Shown here: piece by piece, positions 1-6,751 of the stretch
Layout of the letters: each line of letters begins with the position of its first letter
Position numbering within the stretch: the stretch's first letter is position 1
From: Peptococcaceae bacterium
GTDB lineage: Bacteria; Bacillota; Peptococcia; Peptococcales; Peptococcaceae
Assembly (NCBI GenBank): GCA_017383785.1
Contig: JAFNVD010000053.1
Coordinates: forward strand, 1 to 9,190
Direction: 5' to 3'
DNA: 9,190 nt
Position numbers and translations under genes: made by a program
The notes under the pieces: model-generated
What the model was told of the DNA's origin: nothing
The model's database searches: none
Seen by the model: only the letters and a program-made list of their open reading frames with translations

Positions 1-387
1 ACGGATCCCAAACCGCACACGTGGAGCTTTTTTGTCTATACCCAGTGTTTCCAGCACCACCATTGCCAACATCGCAAAAACAAGTATGAATAAAAACTCT
101 ACTCGTTCTGAACCCATCAATGAAGATATAACAACATATTCTATCGCAAAGATTGCCAGTAAAATAAGCGGCACTGTCAGATGACGTTTTACCCACGCTA
201 AATTGATTGGCTCTTTTGGTTTCTCTTGCTGCATAGTATTAGCCTGTTCTGCTTCTACTTCCGCCATAGCTTTCTTGAAAATTTTACGCCATTCCTGAAT
301 CCTGCTGCCCCAATAAATAAATGTAGTTGCACCTGCAAAAAACAGAACAGCCAATAGAATGATAACTGCAATAATCTTATTTTCCAT
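1..387 (-). CDS. Small membrane protein of unknown function, cut off by the left edge
   Basis: An open frame of 129 codons runs from an ATG at 387 to the window edge without a stop, so the C-terminus is missing. A G-rich ribosome-binding site (GGGGGG) lies about 4-5 bases before the ATG. The protein starts MENKIIAVIILLAVLFFAGA, a hydrophobic segment at residues 4-26 that could be an uncleaved anchor. A charged stretch follows (about residues 28-70, with E/K/Q-rich AEVEAEQ and QQEKPKEP), then two more hydrophobic segments at about 71-91 and 97-115, and a basic tail. I recognise no family. A membrane location is inferred from hydrophobicity alone. It has its own upstream promoter and follows the terminator of the last tRNA-Met, so it is probably an independent transcript. 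Confidence 0.7.
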   Translation of the reverse strand, partial: MENKIIAVIILLAVLFFAGATTFIYWGSRIQEWRKIFKKAMAEVEAEQANTMQQEKPKEPINLAWVKRHLTVPLILLAIFAIEYVVISSLMGSERVEFLFILVFAMLAMVVLETLGIDKKAPRVRFGIR

Positions 388-416
388 TGTGCCCCCCCGT
401 TTCCATAATTTTTCTT

Positions 417-425
417 ATTATAACA
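417..425 (-). promoter_or_regulatory. Extended -10 promoter for the membrane protein
   Basis: On the minus strand the sequence reads TGTTATAAT, a perfect -10 hexamer with the TGN extension. It lies 30 bases upstream of the start codon at 387. No good -35 hexamer is present at 16-18 bases, which suits an extended -10 promoter. Confidence 0.5.
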
Positions 426-564
426 CAATCCTTTGCCCTTTTCTATATTTGATACTTTTATTTTGATAATCGTAATAATTTCTTAACAATTGACAGTTTC
501 ATTTTGGATAGAAAAATAGCACCAATCTCTTGGATTGATGCTGCGATATCATTTTCTGAGAAAA

Positions 565-590
565 GAAAAAAGACCTAATCACTTAGGTCT
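565..590 (-). terminator. Rho-independent terminator of the distal tRNA-Met
   Basis: On the minus strand a perfect 8-bp stem, AGACCTAA / TTAGGTCT, with loop GTGA (a GNRA tetraloop) is followed by a T run. It begins 6 bases after the tRNA discriminator base. It is nearly identical to the terminator at 814-838. Confidence 0.85.
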
Positions 591-596
591 TTGTAG

Positions 597-670
597 TGGC
601 GGCACAGGGATTTGAACCCCGGACACTACGGGTATGAACCGTATGCTCTAGCCAACTGAGCTATGCCGCC
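597..670 (-). tRNA. tRNA-Met (CAT), elongator, distal copy without CCA
   Basis: The cloverleaf has acceptor GGCGGCA/TGCCGCC, an anticodon stem TACGG/CCGTA with loop TTCATAC, and a T loop TTCAAAT. It resembles the Bacillota elongator tRNA-Met: it has a paired first base pair and lacks the three G:C pairs of the initiator anticodon stem. It differs from the copy at 842-918 by one base in the D arm and one in the T loop. After the discriminator A comes CTA instead of the CCA encoded by the sister copy, so the 3' end would need nucleotidyltransferase. A CAU-anticodon tRNA-Ile is a formal alternative, but the body looks like Met. Confidence 0.9.
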
Positions 671-707
671 ATATATGGTATTCGTGTACCTCATCGGAAC
701 GAATAGT

Positions 708-736
708 AGTATATCACAATTCAATCGTTTAAGCAA
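708..736 (-). promoter_or_regulatory. Probable promoter of the distal tRNA-Met
   Basis: On the minus strand TTGCTT (731-736) and TATACT (708-713) are separated by 17 bases, about 38 bases before the tRNA. The -10 is good and the -35 is weak. A separate promoter is needed because the terminator at 814-838 lies between this tRNA and the rest of the array. Confidence 0.5.
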
Positions 737-813
737 CAGGAAATATTGAATTTCTCTCAGAAATCATAACAAACATTTTATGCTTCGTTCCGTTCATGGC
801 TGTACAAGGAAAA

Positions 814-838
814 GAAAAAGACCTAATTGCTTAGGTCT
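814..838 (-). terminator. Rho-independent terminator of the main tRNA array
   Basis: On the minus strand a perfect 8-bp stem, AGACCTAA / TTAGGTCT, with loop GCAA (GNRA) is followed by TTTTT. It sits directly after the CCA end of the proximal tRNA-Met and is the sister of the hairpin at 571-590. The stem is identical and the loop sequence differs. Confidence 0.85.
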
Positions 839-841
839 TTG

Positions 842-918
842 TGGTGGCGGCACAGGGACTTGAACCCCGGACACTACGGGTATGAACCGTATGCTCTAGC
901 CAGCTGAGCTATGCCGCC
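842..918 (-). tRNA. tRNA-Met (CAT), elongator, with encoded CCA
   Basis: It has the same cloverleaf as the copy at 597-670: acceptor GGCGGCA/TGCCGCC, anticodon loop TTCATAC, T loop TTCAAGT and discriminator A. The 3' CCA is encoded (842-844). It is the last tRNA before the terminator and follows tRNA-Thr after about 20 bases. Confidence 0.93.
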
Positions 919-938
919 ATATATAAACTTTTTAAAAA

Positions 939-1011
939 AGCTTGTAACCAGAATCGAACTGGTGACCTTTACCTTACCAAGGTAACGCTCTACCGACTGA
1001 GCTATACAAGC
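939..1011 (-). tRNA. tRNA-Thr (GGT)
   Basis: Acceptor GCTTGTA/TACAAGC, D stem GCTC/GAGC, anticodon stem TTACC/GGTAA with loop TTGGTAA (anticodon GGT), and T stem ACCAG/CTGGT with loop TTCGATT. The discriminator is T and CCA is not encoded; a run of T follows. It is only 4 bases after the CCA of the initiator tRNA, so the two are processed from one transcript. Confidence 0.95.
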
Positions 1012-1015
1012 ACAA

Positions 1016-1091
1016 TGGTTGCGGGAGAAGGACTCGAACCTCCGGCCTTCGGGTTATGAGCCCGACGAGCTACCAACTGCTCCATCCCGCG
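1016..1091 (-). tRNA. Initiator tRNA-fMet (CAT)
   Basis: It begins CGCGGGATGGAGCAG, with the unpaired C1:A72 of initiators. The anticodon stem has the three G:C pairs (CGGGC TCAT AACCCG) typical of formyl-methionyl tRNA. The 3' AACCA is encoded. It lies 10 bases after tRNA-Tyr. Confidence 0.96.
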
Positions 1092-1101
1092 ACAGTAAAA
1101 G

Positions 1102-1183
1102 TGGAGGGAGAAGGATTCGAACCTTCGAAGGCAGAGCCAACGGATTTACAGTCCGTCCCCTTTGGCCGCTCGGGAACCCCTCC
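1102..1183 (-). tRNA. tRNA-Tyr (GTA)
   Basis: A class II tRNA of 82 nt. Acceptor GGAGGGG/TCCCTCC, anticodon stem ACGGA/TCCGT with loop CTGTAAA (anticodon GTA), a long variable arm, and T loop TTCGAAT. Discriminator A, no encoded CCA. It is the first gene of the tRNA array. Confidence 0.95.
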
Positions 1184-1205
1184 AAACTTGTCACCAACAA
1201 AAATT

Positions 1206-1234
1206 ATTATACTCAAAAGCGTTGTGCTTGTCAA
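1206..1234 (-). promoter_or_regulatory. Consensus promoter of the tRNA array
   Basis: On the minus strand a perfect TTGACA (1229-1234) and a perfect TATAAT (1206-1211) are separated by exactly 17 bases. The -10 lies about 22 bases before tRNA-Tyr. It suggests strong expression of the array independent of sigH readthrough. Confidence 0.9.
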
Positions 1235-1291
1235 CAACTTTTTTCTTATTTTTTAATAATTTTTTCAACTTATCATTCTACTGCTATCAGT

Positions 1292-1945
1292 TTATTTTAC
1301 ATGCAAACTGCGGCTTTCTAAATACTGTTCCAGTTTGCGTTTGACACGCTGCAATGCATTGTCTACCGATTTAACGTGACGATCCAACTGCTGGGCAATC
1401 TCTACATAAGACTTGCCTTCCAGATATAAATTTACTACATCCTGCTCTAACGGACTCAAAATGCGCTGCATAGTGCTTTCAATATCCAGAAAATCTTCCT
1501 GATCGATAAACAAATCCTCCGGATTCCCTGCTTTGCCTTGGGTAATCACATCAGATAGTGTACGCTCCGATTCTTCTTCATATACAGGCTTATTCAGTGA
1601 TACGTACGAATTCAGCGGCATATGCTTCTGTCTGGTTGCTGTTTTGATAGCAGTGATAATCTGCCGTGTAACACAAATTTCTGCAAAGGAATGAAACGAG
1701 GTCTGTCTATCATACCGATAGTCTCGAATGGCTTTATATAAGCCGATCATTCCCTCCTGTATAATATCTTCGCGATCTGCCCCAATCAAAAAATACGTAC
1801 GGGCTTTAGAGCGCACGAAGTTTTTGTATTTACTGATTAAAAACTCTAACGCTATTGTGTCACCGTTTTTGGCCAGGGATACAATTTCTTCATCTGTCAG
1901 ATGTTCCAGATCTGTTGCGCCGATTTGTAGTGCTGTCATTTCCAT
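1292..1945 (-). CDS. sigH: RNA polymerase sigma-H factor (SigH/Spo0H family)
   Basis: A 217-residue sigma-70-family factor that directs RNA polymerase to an alternative set of promoters; in spore formers it serves the transition to sporulation and competence. Sigma region 2 lies at about residues 38-112, including the DIIQEGMIGLYKAIRDY core-binding and -10-recognition stretch. Region 4 lies at about 160-208, with the helix-turn-helix ending in the characteristic VKSVDNALQRVKRKLEQYL. Length and C-terminal motif match SigH rather than an ECF factor. An AGGTGG ribosome-binding site 7 bases upstream supports the ATG at 1945; a second Met two codons later is less likely. It is the last protein gene of the mrnC-thyX-rlmB-yacP-sigH block, as in many Bacillota. 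No clear terminator separates it from the tRNA promoter. Confidence 0.93.
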   Translation of the reverse strand: MEMTALQIGATDLEHLTDEEIVSLAKNGDTIALEFLISKYKNFVRSKARTYFLIGADREDIIQEGMIGLYKAIRDYRYDRQTSFHSFAEICVTRQIITAIKTATRQKHMPLNSYVSLNKPVYEEESERTLSDVITQGKAGNPEDLFIDQEDFLDIESTMQRILSPLEQDVVNLYLEGKSYVEIAQQLDRHVKSVDNALQRVKRKLEQYLESRSLHVK

Positions 1946-1975
1946 CTATCTTCCACCTTTCCATTGTCTCCCATT

Positions 1976-2004
1976 ATCATACTATAGCTTGTCCTATACA
2001 ACAA
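1976..2004 (-). promoter_or_regulatory. Possible internal promoter for sigH
   Basis: In the 65-base gap between yacP and sigH, the minus strand has TTGTTG (1999-2004) and TATGAT (1976-1981) 17 bases apart. The -10 is good and the -35 weak. It would allow sigH to be expressed separately from the upstream genes. Confidence 0.35.
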
Positions 2005-2010
2005 TGAACA

Positions 2011-2520
2011 CTAGGACTTGCGAGAAATCATTTCCAGTTTTCTACGCACTTCCGGATCTATTCTATCTTCCAAACGGTTGGACACATATACTTTTGGCTC
2101 GTAATGCGGCTTGTGCTCTTGGGTAGTCATATCGATCTCCCTTTTCAGTTCCATAGCCGAAATACGAAATGCGCCTTTTCCCCATATGGTTTCCTGCTGC
2201 AGACGGTCAGAAGTGGCTACATATACTTTTTCGTGCTTTGGAATCTGTGCAGTCAATCGTTCAATAGCCATATCGGCAGTTACATTTTCTTTGGTATAGA
2301 TAACCTCGATGCCTTGAATTACTTCCTGTGACCCATTGTTTTTCTTTACCTGATATGCGTCAAAGACTACAATTACTTTGCGCTTGCTCAAAGCTGCATG
2401 CACTGCCAGAATTTCAATCAGACGTGCACGGGCATGCTCCAGATTATTTTCTTTCAATTCCTGCAGCTCCGGCCACGCACCTATAATATTGTAACCATCT
2501 ACAATCAAATACTCTTTCAT
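2011..2520 (-). CDS. yacP: NYN-domain endoribonuclease-like protein YacP
   Basis: A 169-residue protein with a PIN-like NYN nuclease fold; B. subtilis YacP (Rae1) is a ribosome-associated mRNA endonuclease. The acidic metal-binding positions are visible: D8 in VDGYN, D54 in VVFDAY, D83 in TADMAIE and D105 in ATSDR. The basic C-terminus (about residues 140-169) is typical. The start ATG at 2520 comes 2 bases after the rlmB stop, with a modest AGG ribosome-binding site inside the end of rlmB, so the two are translationally linked. Its place between rlmB and sigH is the standard one. Whether this copy acts as an Rae1-type A-site nuclease is inferred from homology only. Confidence 0.88.
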   Translation of the reverse strand: MKEYLIVDGYNIIGAWPELQELKENNLEHARARLIEILAVHAALSKRKVIVVFDAYQVKKNNGSQEVIQGIEVIYTKENVTADMAIERLTAQIPKHEKVYVATSDRLQQETIWGKGAFRISAMELKREIDMTTQEHKPHYEPKVYVSNRLEDRIDPEVRRKLEMISRKS

Positions 2521-2522
2521 GA

Positions 2523-3257
2523 TTATTTGCCTGCGTTTCTCTGACGATATGCCTCATACAGCAATACACCTGCTGCCACAGATGCATTGAGAGAGTTGAT
2601 TTTGCCCTGCATTGGAATAGATACAATATAGTCACAGCTTTCGCTAACCAGTTTGCCCAGGCCCTTACCTTCGCTGCCGATTACAATCGCCAACGGACCG
2701 GTCAAGTCCTGTTTGTGCATATACTGGCCATGCATATTGGCACCGGCAACCCAGATGCCCTGTTTTTTCAGTTCTTCAATGACTTGAACAATATTGCTAA
2801 CGCGTGCTACAGGCACATGCTCAATGGCACCTGCAGATGCTTTTGCTACCCCGTCAGTCAGCGGCACAGCACGACGCTTTGGAATAATTACACCATGAGC
2901 ACCCACGGCATCTACACTACGTAAAATTGCGCCCAGATTGTGTGGATCTTCCAATTCATCCAAAATAACAATCAGCGGATCTTCACCTTTTTTACGTGCA
3001 ATATCTACAATATCCTGCCAGTCTACATAATCAGCGGATGCTACAGATGCAGCGACGCCCTGATGATTCTGTTTTGGGAACATGGCATCTAATTTACTGC
3101 GATCTACCTGCTGCACCATAATGCGTTTTTCTTTGGCCAATGCCACGATTTCTCGAATAGAGCCTTTCTGCTCTCCTTTTACCACCCAAATTTTATTAAT
3201 GGTACGATTTGTTTTTAACGCTTCCATTACAGGATTGCGACCGAAAATGTCTCCCAT
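2523..3257 (-). CDS. rlmB: 23S rRNA (guanosine-2'-O-)-methyltransferase RlmB (SpoU/TrmH family)
   Basis: A SPOUT-class methyltransferase that uses S-adenosylmethionine for ribose 2'-O-methylation of 23S rRNA (G2251 in E. coli RlmB). The N-terminal substrate-binding domain covers about residues 1-75 (starting MGDIFGRNPVMEAL). The catalytic SpoU domain follows, with its three motifs: DELEDPHNLGAILRS near residue 100, IVIGSEGKGL near 190 and NSLNASVAAGVLLYE near 220. I place the start at the ATG at 3257 (244 aa). The in-frame GTG at 3266 gives three more residues, but it directly abuts the AAAGGG ribosome-binding site, which is 8 bases from the ATG. The gene follows thyX after 46 bases and precedes yacP by 2 bases. 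Other SpoU members such as TrmH-type enzymes are possible, but length and context favour RlmB. Confidence 0.92.
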   Translation of the reverse strand: MGDIFGRNPVMEALKTNRTINKIWVVKGEQKGSIREIVALAKEKRIMVQQVDRSKLDAMFPKQNHQGVAASVASADYVDWQDIVDIARKKGEDPLIVILDELEDPHNLGAILRSVDAVGAHGVIIPKRRAVPLTDGVAKASAGAIEHVPVARVSNIVQVIEELKKQGIWVAGANMHGQYMHKQDLTGPLAIVIGSEGKGLGKLVSESCDYIVSIPMQGKINSLNASVAAGVLLYEAYRQRNAGK

Positions 3258-3303
3258 AGTGTACACCCTTTCTATACAAAAAGCTATATAATAATCTTTC
3301 CAG

Positions 3304-4629
3304 TTATTCTTCTATTCTGTATTTGGCGCGCATTTCTGCTGCTCGCCCACAAGTCATTTTACCCTCTTTACATGCACCATATACGCAGGATGGTACAGCG
3401 GTCTTGTACAAGATATCCGACAGCTTACGCAATTTCTCTAACTTAGCTACAGCAATGCGGTTAATTTCCCACTGGGCATTGTTGCAGATACGTTCCGCTA
3501 GCATCCCACAATCCATACGAGCATTGGTACTGGTAATGATTTTTACCTGCTGACAGTTGAGCAGGAAATACCGCCACAAGCCACCCTTATAATGCCCCGC
3601 AATACGCTGCTGAAATCGCTGCATATCTTGCACCAATCTACGATATCGCCCTTCAAATCCGCCATCAATAACAGTCTGCGGAATCACAGGAGGACGTTCC
3701 GGTTCAAGTAAAATGTTAAGCCAAGGTTCACGATAAGTATTTGGCAATCTGTGACGCTCTTGCTGATGATAAGTTACCAAACTAAACATCATGCCAAATG
3801 TGGTACGACACTGCTCTGCAATACTGGTATGTCCATAGCCCATAACACGGTTGATGACACCTTTGGCTTTTGTATCTGCCTCGTCACCCCAACCATCCAG
3901 CACCATAGAAGGCGCCTCGGCCTTGGTACTAGTGAGCGCCCCGAGCCCTGCTTTCAGTTCCGGTTTATCAAAGGTACGCAATAATACTACCGGCTCTTGT
4001 GGAGTAATCGCCTCCAACTCAGCCTTGTAGAACTGATTCATCATACCGGTATCTTCATAGCTATAAGTCTGACTGTCCAGCCATTTACCCAATGTTTCCG
4101 GCAAGAGTGCCAGTAATGCATCATGGATATCGGCAAACATATCTTTGTCCAGCGGACGGTTCATCATACGAAACCAATCCAACAATTTATCGCCGGTAGT
4201 AGCAACGGTAATATTGGTTTTTACCGCGAGAGGCAAAATATAACGAGCATCTTCTACCGGAATCCCATACAGATAATGCTCCGGTTTTGGGCGTCCGGTA
4301 AACTCGCCTTTCAGCTGAGACATTTCCTCATACAACGCAAAGGCCTGCCCAATCAATTCTTCCGCACGGGCTTTATCCTCTGCACTGAGCTGAGAAGGCA
4401 ACGTATAGCCATCGGCAGACAAAGTCACATAGCGCTGGCTCTGCTGCACATAAGAATCTTTCAACTCACAAATCATTGTACTCTGCCAGCGATTGATTTC
4501 TTCCAGCACAAACGACACATTACAAGTTTTCAGTAATTCTTGCACTGTAGATTTATCCATTGCAGGCCGTTTTTGCAGAAACGCATCTACCATAAGCAAA
4601 TCCGCTGCGTCATAATTGGCTATACGCAT
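3304..4629 (-). CDS. thyX: Double-length ThyX-like protein (FAD-dependent thymidylate synthase family)
   Basis: ThyX makes dTMP from dUMP using methylenetetrahydrofolate and reduced FAD. This 441-residue protein is about twice the usual 210-250 and appears to hold two ThyX-like halves. The N-terminal half (about 1-205) has YVQQSQRYV at 60-68, matching the end of the RHRX7S signature, but the RHR position reads C54-E55-L56. EDARYILPLAVKTN at 126-139 matches the next conserved block. The C-terminal half (about 212-441) has GYGHTSIAEQ near 264, an intact R292-H293-R294 followed by P302 where the signature Ser belongs, and then STNARMDCGMLAERICNNAQWEI, close to the FAD/dUMP-binding block of ThyX. 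The end has Cys-rich CVYGACKEGKMTCG. Start at 4629: GGGGGG 8 bases upstream, 1 base after the mrnC stop. Family membership is clear; catalytic activity is uncertain. Confidence 0.78.
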   Translation of the reverse strand: MRIANYDAADLLMVDAFLQKRPAMDKSTVQELLKTCNVSFVLEEINRWQSTMICELKDSYVQQSQRYVTLSADGYTLPSQLSAEDKARAEELIGQAFALYEEMSQLKGEFTGRPKPEHYLYGIPVEDARYILPLAVKTNITVATTGDKLLDWFRMMNRPLDKDMFADIHDALLALLPETLGKWLDSQTYSYEDTGMMNQFYKAELEAITPQEPVVLLRTFDKPELKAGLGALTSTKAEAPSMVLDGWGDEADTKAKGVINRVMGYGHTSIAEQCRTTFGMMFSLVTYHQQERHRLPNTYREPWLNILLEPERPPVIPQTVIDGGFEGRYRRLVQDMQRFQQRIAGHYKGGLWRYFLLNCQQVKIITSTNARMDCGMLAERICNNAQWEINRIAVAKLEKLRKLSDILYKTAVPSCVYGACKEGKMTCGRAAEMRAKYRIEE

Positions 4630-4630
4630 A

Positions 4631-5035
4631 CTAATGCCCCCCTTGTGCTACTACGTCCTCAATCTGCCCCAAAATCCAAAGCAGACGATCATTTTCTCCA
4701 TTCAAATATAAATATCCAATTAAAGCTTCCAAAGCAGTACTTTTGCGGTATGTCTGAACTGCAGCATTTTTAGGAACAATCCCTTTTGCATTGCGGCCGC
4801 GGCGCACCACACTCTGCTCAATCTCGGTCAATTCCGGTTCAATACGCATCAAGAGCATTGCCTGCGTATTATTGTTTACACGGCTTACACCCAGATAATG
4901 CAGATTATGCGCTTTCACACTCAGCGACAAAATATTCTGCCGTACATACAGCTCGTACACCGCGTCTCCTACAAAAGCCAATGTCAATGCCGGCAATTCT
5001 GCCGGTCTGCCTTCATATGTAAAATCTAATAACAT
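4631..5035 (-). CDS. mrnC: Mini-ribonuclease III
   Basis: A 134-residue RNase III catalytic domain without the double-stranded RNA-binding domain; MrnC matures 23S rRNA ends in Bacillota. The catalytic motif is LAFVGDAVYELYVR with D24 and E28. RRGRNAKGIVPKNA at 78-91 and ALEALIGYLYL with E103 are the other conserved blocks. Length is normal for the family. The ATG at 5035 has an AGGAG ribosome-binding site 6 bases upstream, and the gene ends 1 base before thyX. It is the first gene of the operon ending in sigH, behind the promoter at 5076-5103. In many relatives cysS lies immediately upstream; here the upstream neighbour is a symporter with its own terminator. Confidence 0.92.
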   Translation of the reverse strand: MLLDFTYEGRPAELPALTLAFVGDAVYELYVRQNILSLSVKAHNLHYLGVSRVNNNTQAMLLMRIEPELTEIEQSVVRRGRNAKGIVPKNAAVQTYRKSTALEALIGYLYLNGENDRLLWILGQIEDVVAQGGH

Positions 5036-5075
5036 CCCGTTCTCCTCGCCTTTCTATAAAAGGTCATTTGGTGTT

Positions 5076-5103
5076 ATTATATCACAGGTTAACAAATTGT
5101 TAA
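5076..5103 (-). promoter_or_regulatory. Promoter of the mrnC-thyX-rlmB-yacP-sigH operon
   Basis: On the minus strand TTAACA (5098-5103) and TATAAT (5076-5081) are 16 bases apart, with a TGA extension before the -10. It lies about 40 bases upstream of mrnC and downstream of the symporter terminator, so it is placed to start the operon. Confidence 0.75.
5089..5103. promoter_or_regulatory. Perfect inverted repeat over the operon -35
   Basis: TTAACAAATTGTTAA is a perfect palindrome with a single central base (7-bp arms). It overlaps the -35 hexamer and part of the spacer, where a repressor could act. It is AT-rich, so it may be coincidental. Confidence 0.35.
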
Positions 5104-5153
5104 AGAAAAAAATGAAACAGGAGCCGCGCCTAAAAGTCGCAAGCTCCTGTTTC
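5102..5153 (-). terminator. Terminator of the AGCS symporter gene
   Basis: On the minus strand an 11-bp perfect stem, GAAACAGGAGC / GCTCCTGTTTC, with an 18-base loop is followed by a T-rich run. It starts 29 bases after the symporter stop codon. Confidence 0.88.
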
Positions 5154-5182
5154 TGTATGAAAATAAAATTGTGTGGGTAAAA

Positions 5183-6574
5183 TCAGTTGGCAGATTTTTT
5201 CGCTTTTTCTTCTTTGAAATAATCTTTTACCATTTTGGTTACAGTGCCGCTTAACAACAGCAGTGCAATCAAGTTTGGAATTGCCATTAAGCCGTTTAAT
5301 GTATCGGCAATTGCCCAAATCAGCTGCAGACCACCAATAGAACCAACGAACGCAGCTACGATAAATACAACTTTGTAACCCAGTTTTACATAGCCTACCC
5401 AATCTTTTGTTTTGAACAGATACTCGATGGATTTTTCACCATAGTAGGACCAGCCCAGTAATGTGGATAATGCAAACAGTACTGTACCAACAGTAACACC
5501 TGCTGCACCTACGCCGCCTAATGTATTCTGGAATGCTGCAATGGATAATGCTGCGCCGTCTAACCCGGTGCCAGGCATCCACATGCCGCTCATTACTACT
5601 ACCAGAGAGGTAATTGTACAGATAATAAATGTATCGAAAATAACTTCAAATGCACCCCACATACCCTGTTTCACAGGATTATCGGTATTGGCTGCTGCAT
5701 GAGCGATAGGAGCACTACCTAAACCGGCTTCATTGGAGAATACGCCGCGTGCAAAACCGAAACGGATCGCATTCATGATAGTGTAACCTAATACCCCACC
5801 CATAGCTGCCTGAGGATTAAATGCACATTCAAAAATGATAGCAAATGCACCCGGCAATTTGTCAATGTTCATAACGATTGTAATAATACCTAAGATTACA
5901 TACAGAGCACCCATCAAAGGTACCAGTTTTTCTGTAACCTGTGCAATACGTTTAATACCACCTAAAATAACAACACCAACAATTGCTGCTACTACCAAAC
6001 CTGTGATCCAGGTAGGAATCCCAACAGTATTATTTAACGCACTAGCGATAGAGTTGGACTGTGTCATATTCCCAATACCAAAAGATGCCAATGTCGCTAA
6101 ACAAGCAAAGATAACGCCCAGCCATTTCATGTTCAAGCCGTTTTCCATGTAGTACATCGGGCCCCCTACCCATTCGCCACGTTCGTTTTTCTGGCGGAAT
6201 TTTACTGCCAGAGTTACTTCGGCAAATTTGGTCATGGTGCCAAACAGTGCACTAATCCACATCCAGAATACTGCCCCCGGGCCCCCTGCTACGATAGCAG
6301 TAGCTACCCCGGTGATATTACCGGTACCTACAGTAGAAGCCAGTGCAGTTGCTACTGCCTGATAAGGAGAAATCCCTGCTTCGTCTTTTTTGTGTGCGTC
6401 AGGACCAAATAATGTCCCAACTGTGTTTTTCATAATTGTCCCAAATTTCAGAATCTGCGGAAAACCGGCACGGAATGTCAACAGAATCCCTGTACCTACC
6501 AGCAGCAGAAGCATTACCGGCCCCCACACAAAACCATTAATAATACCATTTACGCTTTCAATTGTTTGTACCAT
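5183..6574 (-). CDS. Sodium:alanine/glycine symporter, AGCS family
   Basis: A 463-residue polytopic inner-membrane protein that imports a small neutral amino acid (alanine or glycine) with sodium. The family signature is clear: PYQAVATALASTVGTGNI near residue 70, then GGPGAVFWMWISALFGTMTKFAE near 92-114, and GGPMYYMENGL near 137. About ten or eleven hydrophobic segments run through to about residue 445, and a lysine-rich cytoplasmic tail follows. Length is normal for the family. The ATG at 6574 has AGGGGG 8 bases upstream. It has its own terminator and a probable promoter, so it looks monocistronic. I see no glycine-riboswitch core in the 177-base leader, although such elements often precede AGCS genes. 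Alanine versus glycine cannot be decided from sequence. Confidence 0.93.
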   Translation of the reverse strand: MVQTIESVNGIINGFVWGPVMLLLLVGTGILLTFRAGFPQILKFGTIMKNTVGTLFGPDAHKKDEAGISPYQAVATALASTVGTGNITGVATAIVAGGPGAVFWMWISALFGTMTKFAEVTLAVKFRQKNERGEWVGGPMYYMENGLNMKWLGVIFACLATLASFGIGNMTQSNSIASALNNTVGIPTWITGLVVAAIVGVVILGGIKRIAQVTEKLVPLMGALYVILGIITIVMNIDKLPGAFAIIFECAFNPQAAMGGVLGYTIMNAIRFGFARGVFSNEAGLGSAPIAHAAANTDNPVKQGMWGAFEVIFDTFIICTITSLVVVMSGMWMPGTGLDGAALSIAAFQNTLGGVGAAGVTVGTVLFALSTLLGWSYYGEKSIEYLFKTKDWVGYVKLGYKVVFIVAAFVGSIGGLQLIWAIADTLNGLMAIPNLIALLLLSGTVTKMVKDYFKEEKAKKSAN

Positions 6575-6634
6575 ACTTTTGTCCCCCTAATTCCCGTCCT
6601 TTATCAAAAGACATTATTCTTTTTCATGTGGACA

Positions 6635-6663
6635 ATGATACTATGAATCCAAACAAAATGCAA
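6635..6663 (-). promoter_or_regulatory. Probable promoter of the AGCS symporter
   Basis: On the minus strand TTGCAT (6658-6663) and TATCAT (6635-6640) are 17 bases apart, about 60 bases before the symporter start. The -10 matches 5 of 6 bases, the -35 only 3 of 6. Confidence 0.4.
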
Positions 6664-6751
6664 GCCTTTTTTCTAATTTATACGATAAATCAATTTAATC
6701 TAACTAATTCACTTGTATACAATATTCTTCACAAGCGGACACTCGTCTTTG

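Larger units (their letters stand above)
558..924. repeat. Duplicated tRNA-Met plus terminator unit (about 558-676 and 809-924)
   Basis: Two direct copies about 248 bases apart each contain the A-rich tail, the hairpin terminator, tRNA-Met and the flanking ATATAT. Between them is about 130 bp of unrelated sequence that holds the promoter of the distal copy. The copies differ at the terminator loop, two tRNA positions and the CCA. Confidence 0.85.

Noticed and set aside
931..945. CTTTTTAAAAAG palindrome after tRNA-Thr as a terminator
   Set aside because: It is a short A/T self-complementary run without a GC stem, and the tRNA array clearly continues past it.
1285..1310. Possible terminator at the end of sigH (CAGTTT/AAACTG)
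   Set aside because: The 6-bp stem has an 11-base loop, overlaps the stop codon and is not followed by a T run.
1019..1344. Plus-strand open frames over the tRNA genes
   Set aside because: They run through three well-folded tRNAs on the other strand and are chance frames.
3258..3266. GTG start for rlmB at 3266
   Set aside because: It directly abuts the AAAGGG ribosome-binding site; the ATG at 3257 has proper spacing.
6575..6751. Glycine riboswitch before the AGCS symporter
   Set aside because: Such elements often precede this family, but I find neither a GGAGAG-type core nor paired aptamers in the 177-base leader.
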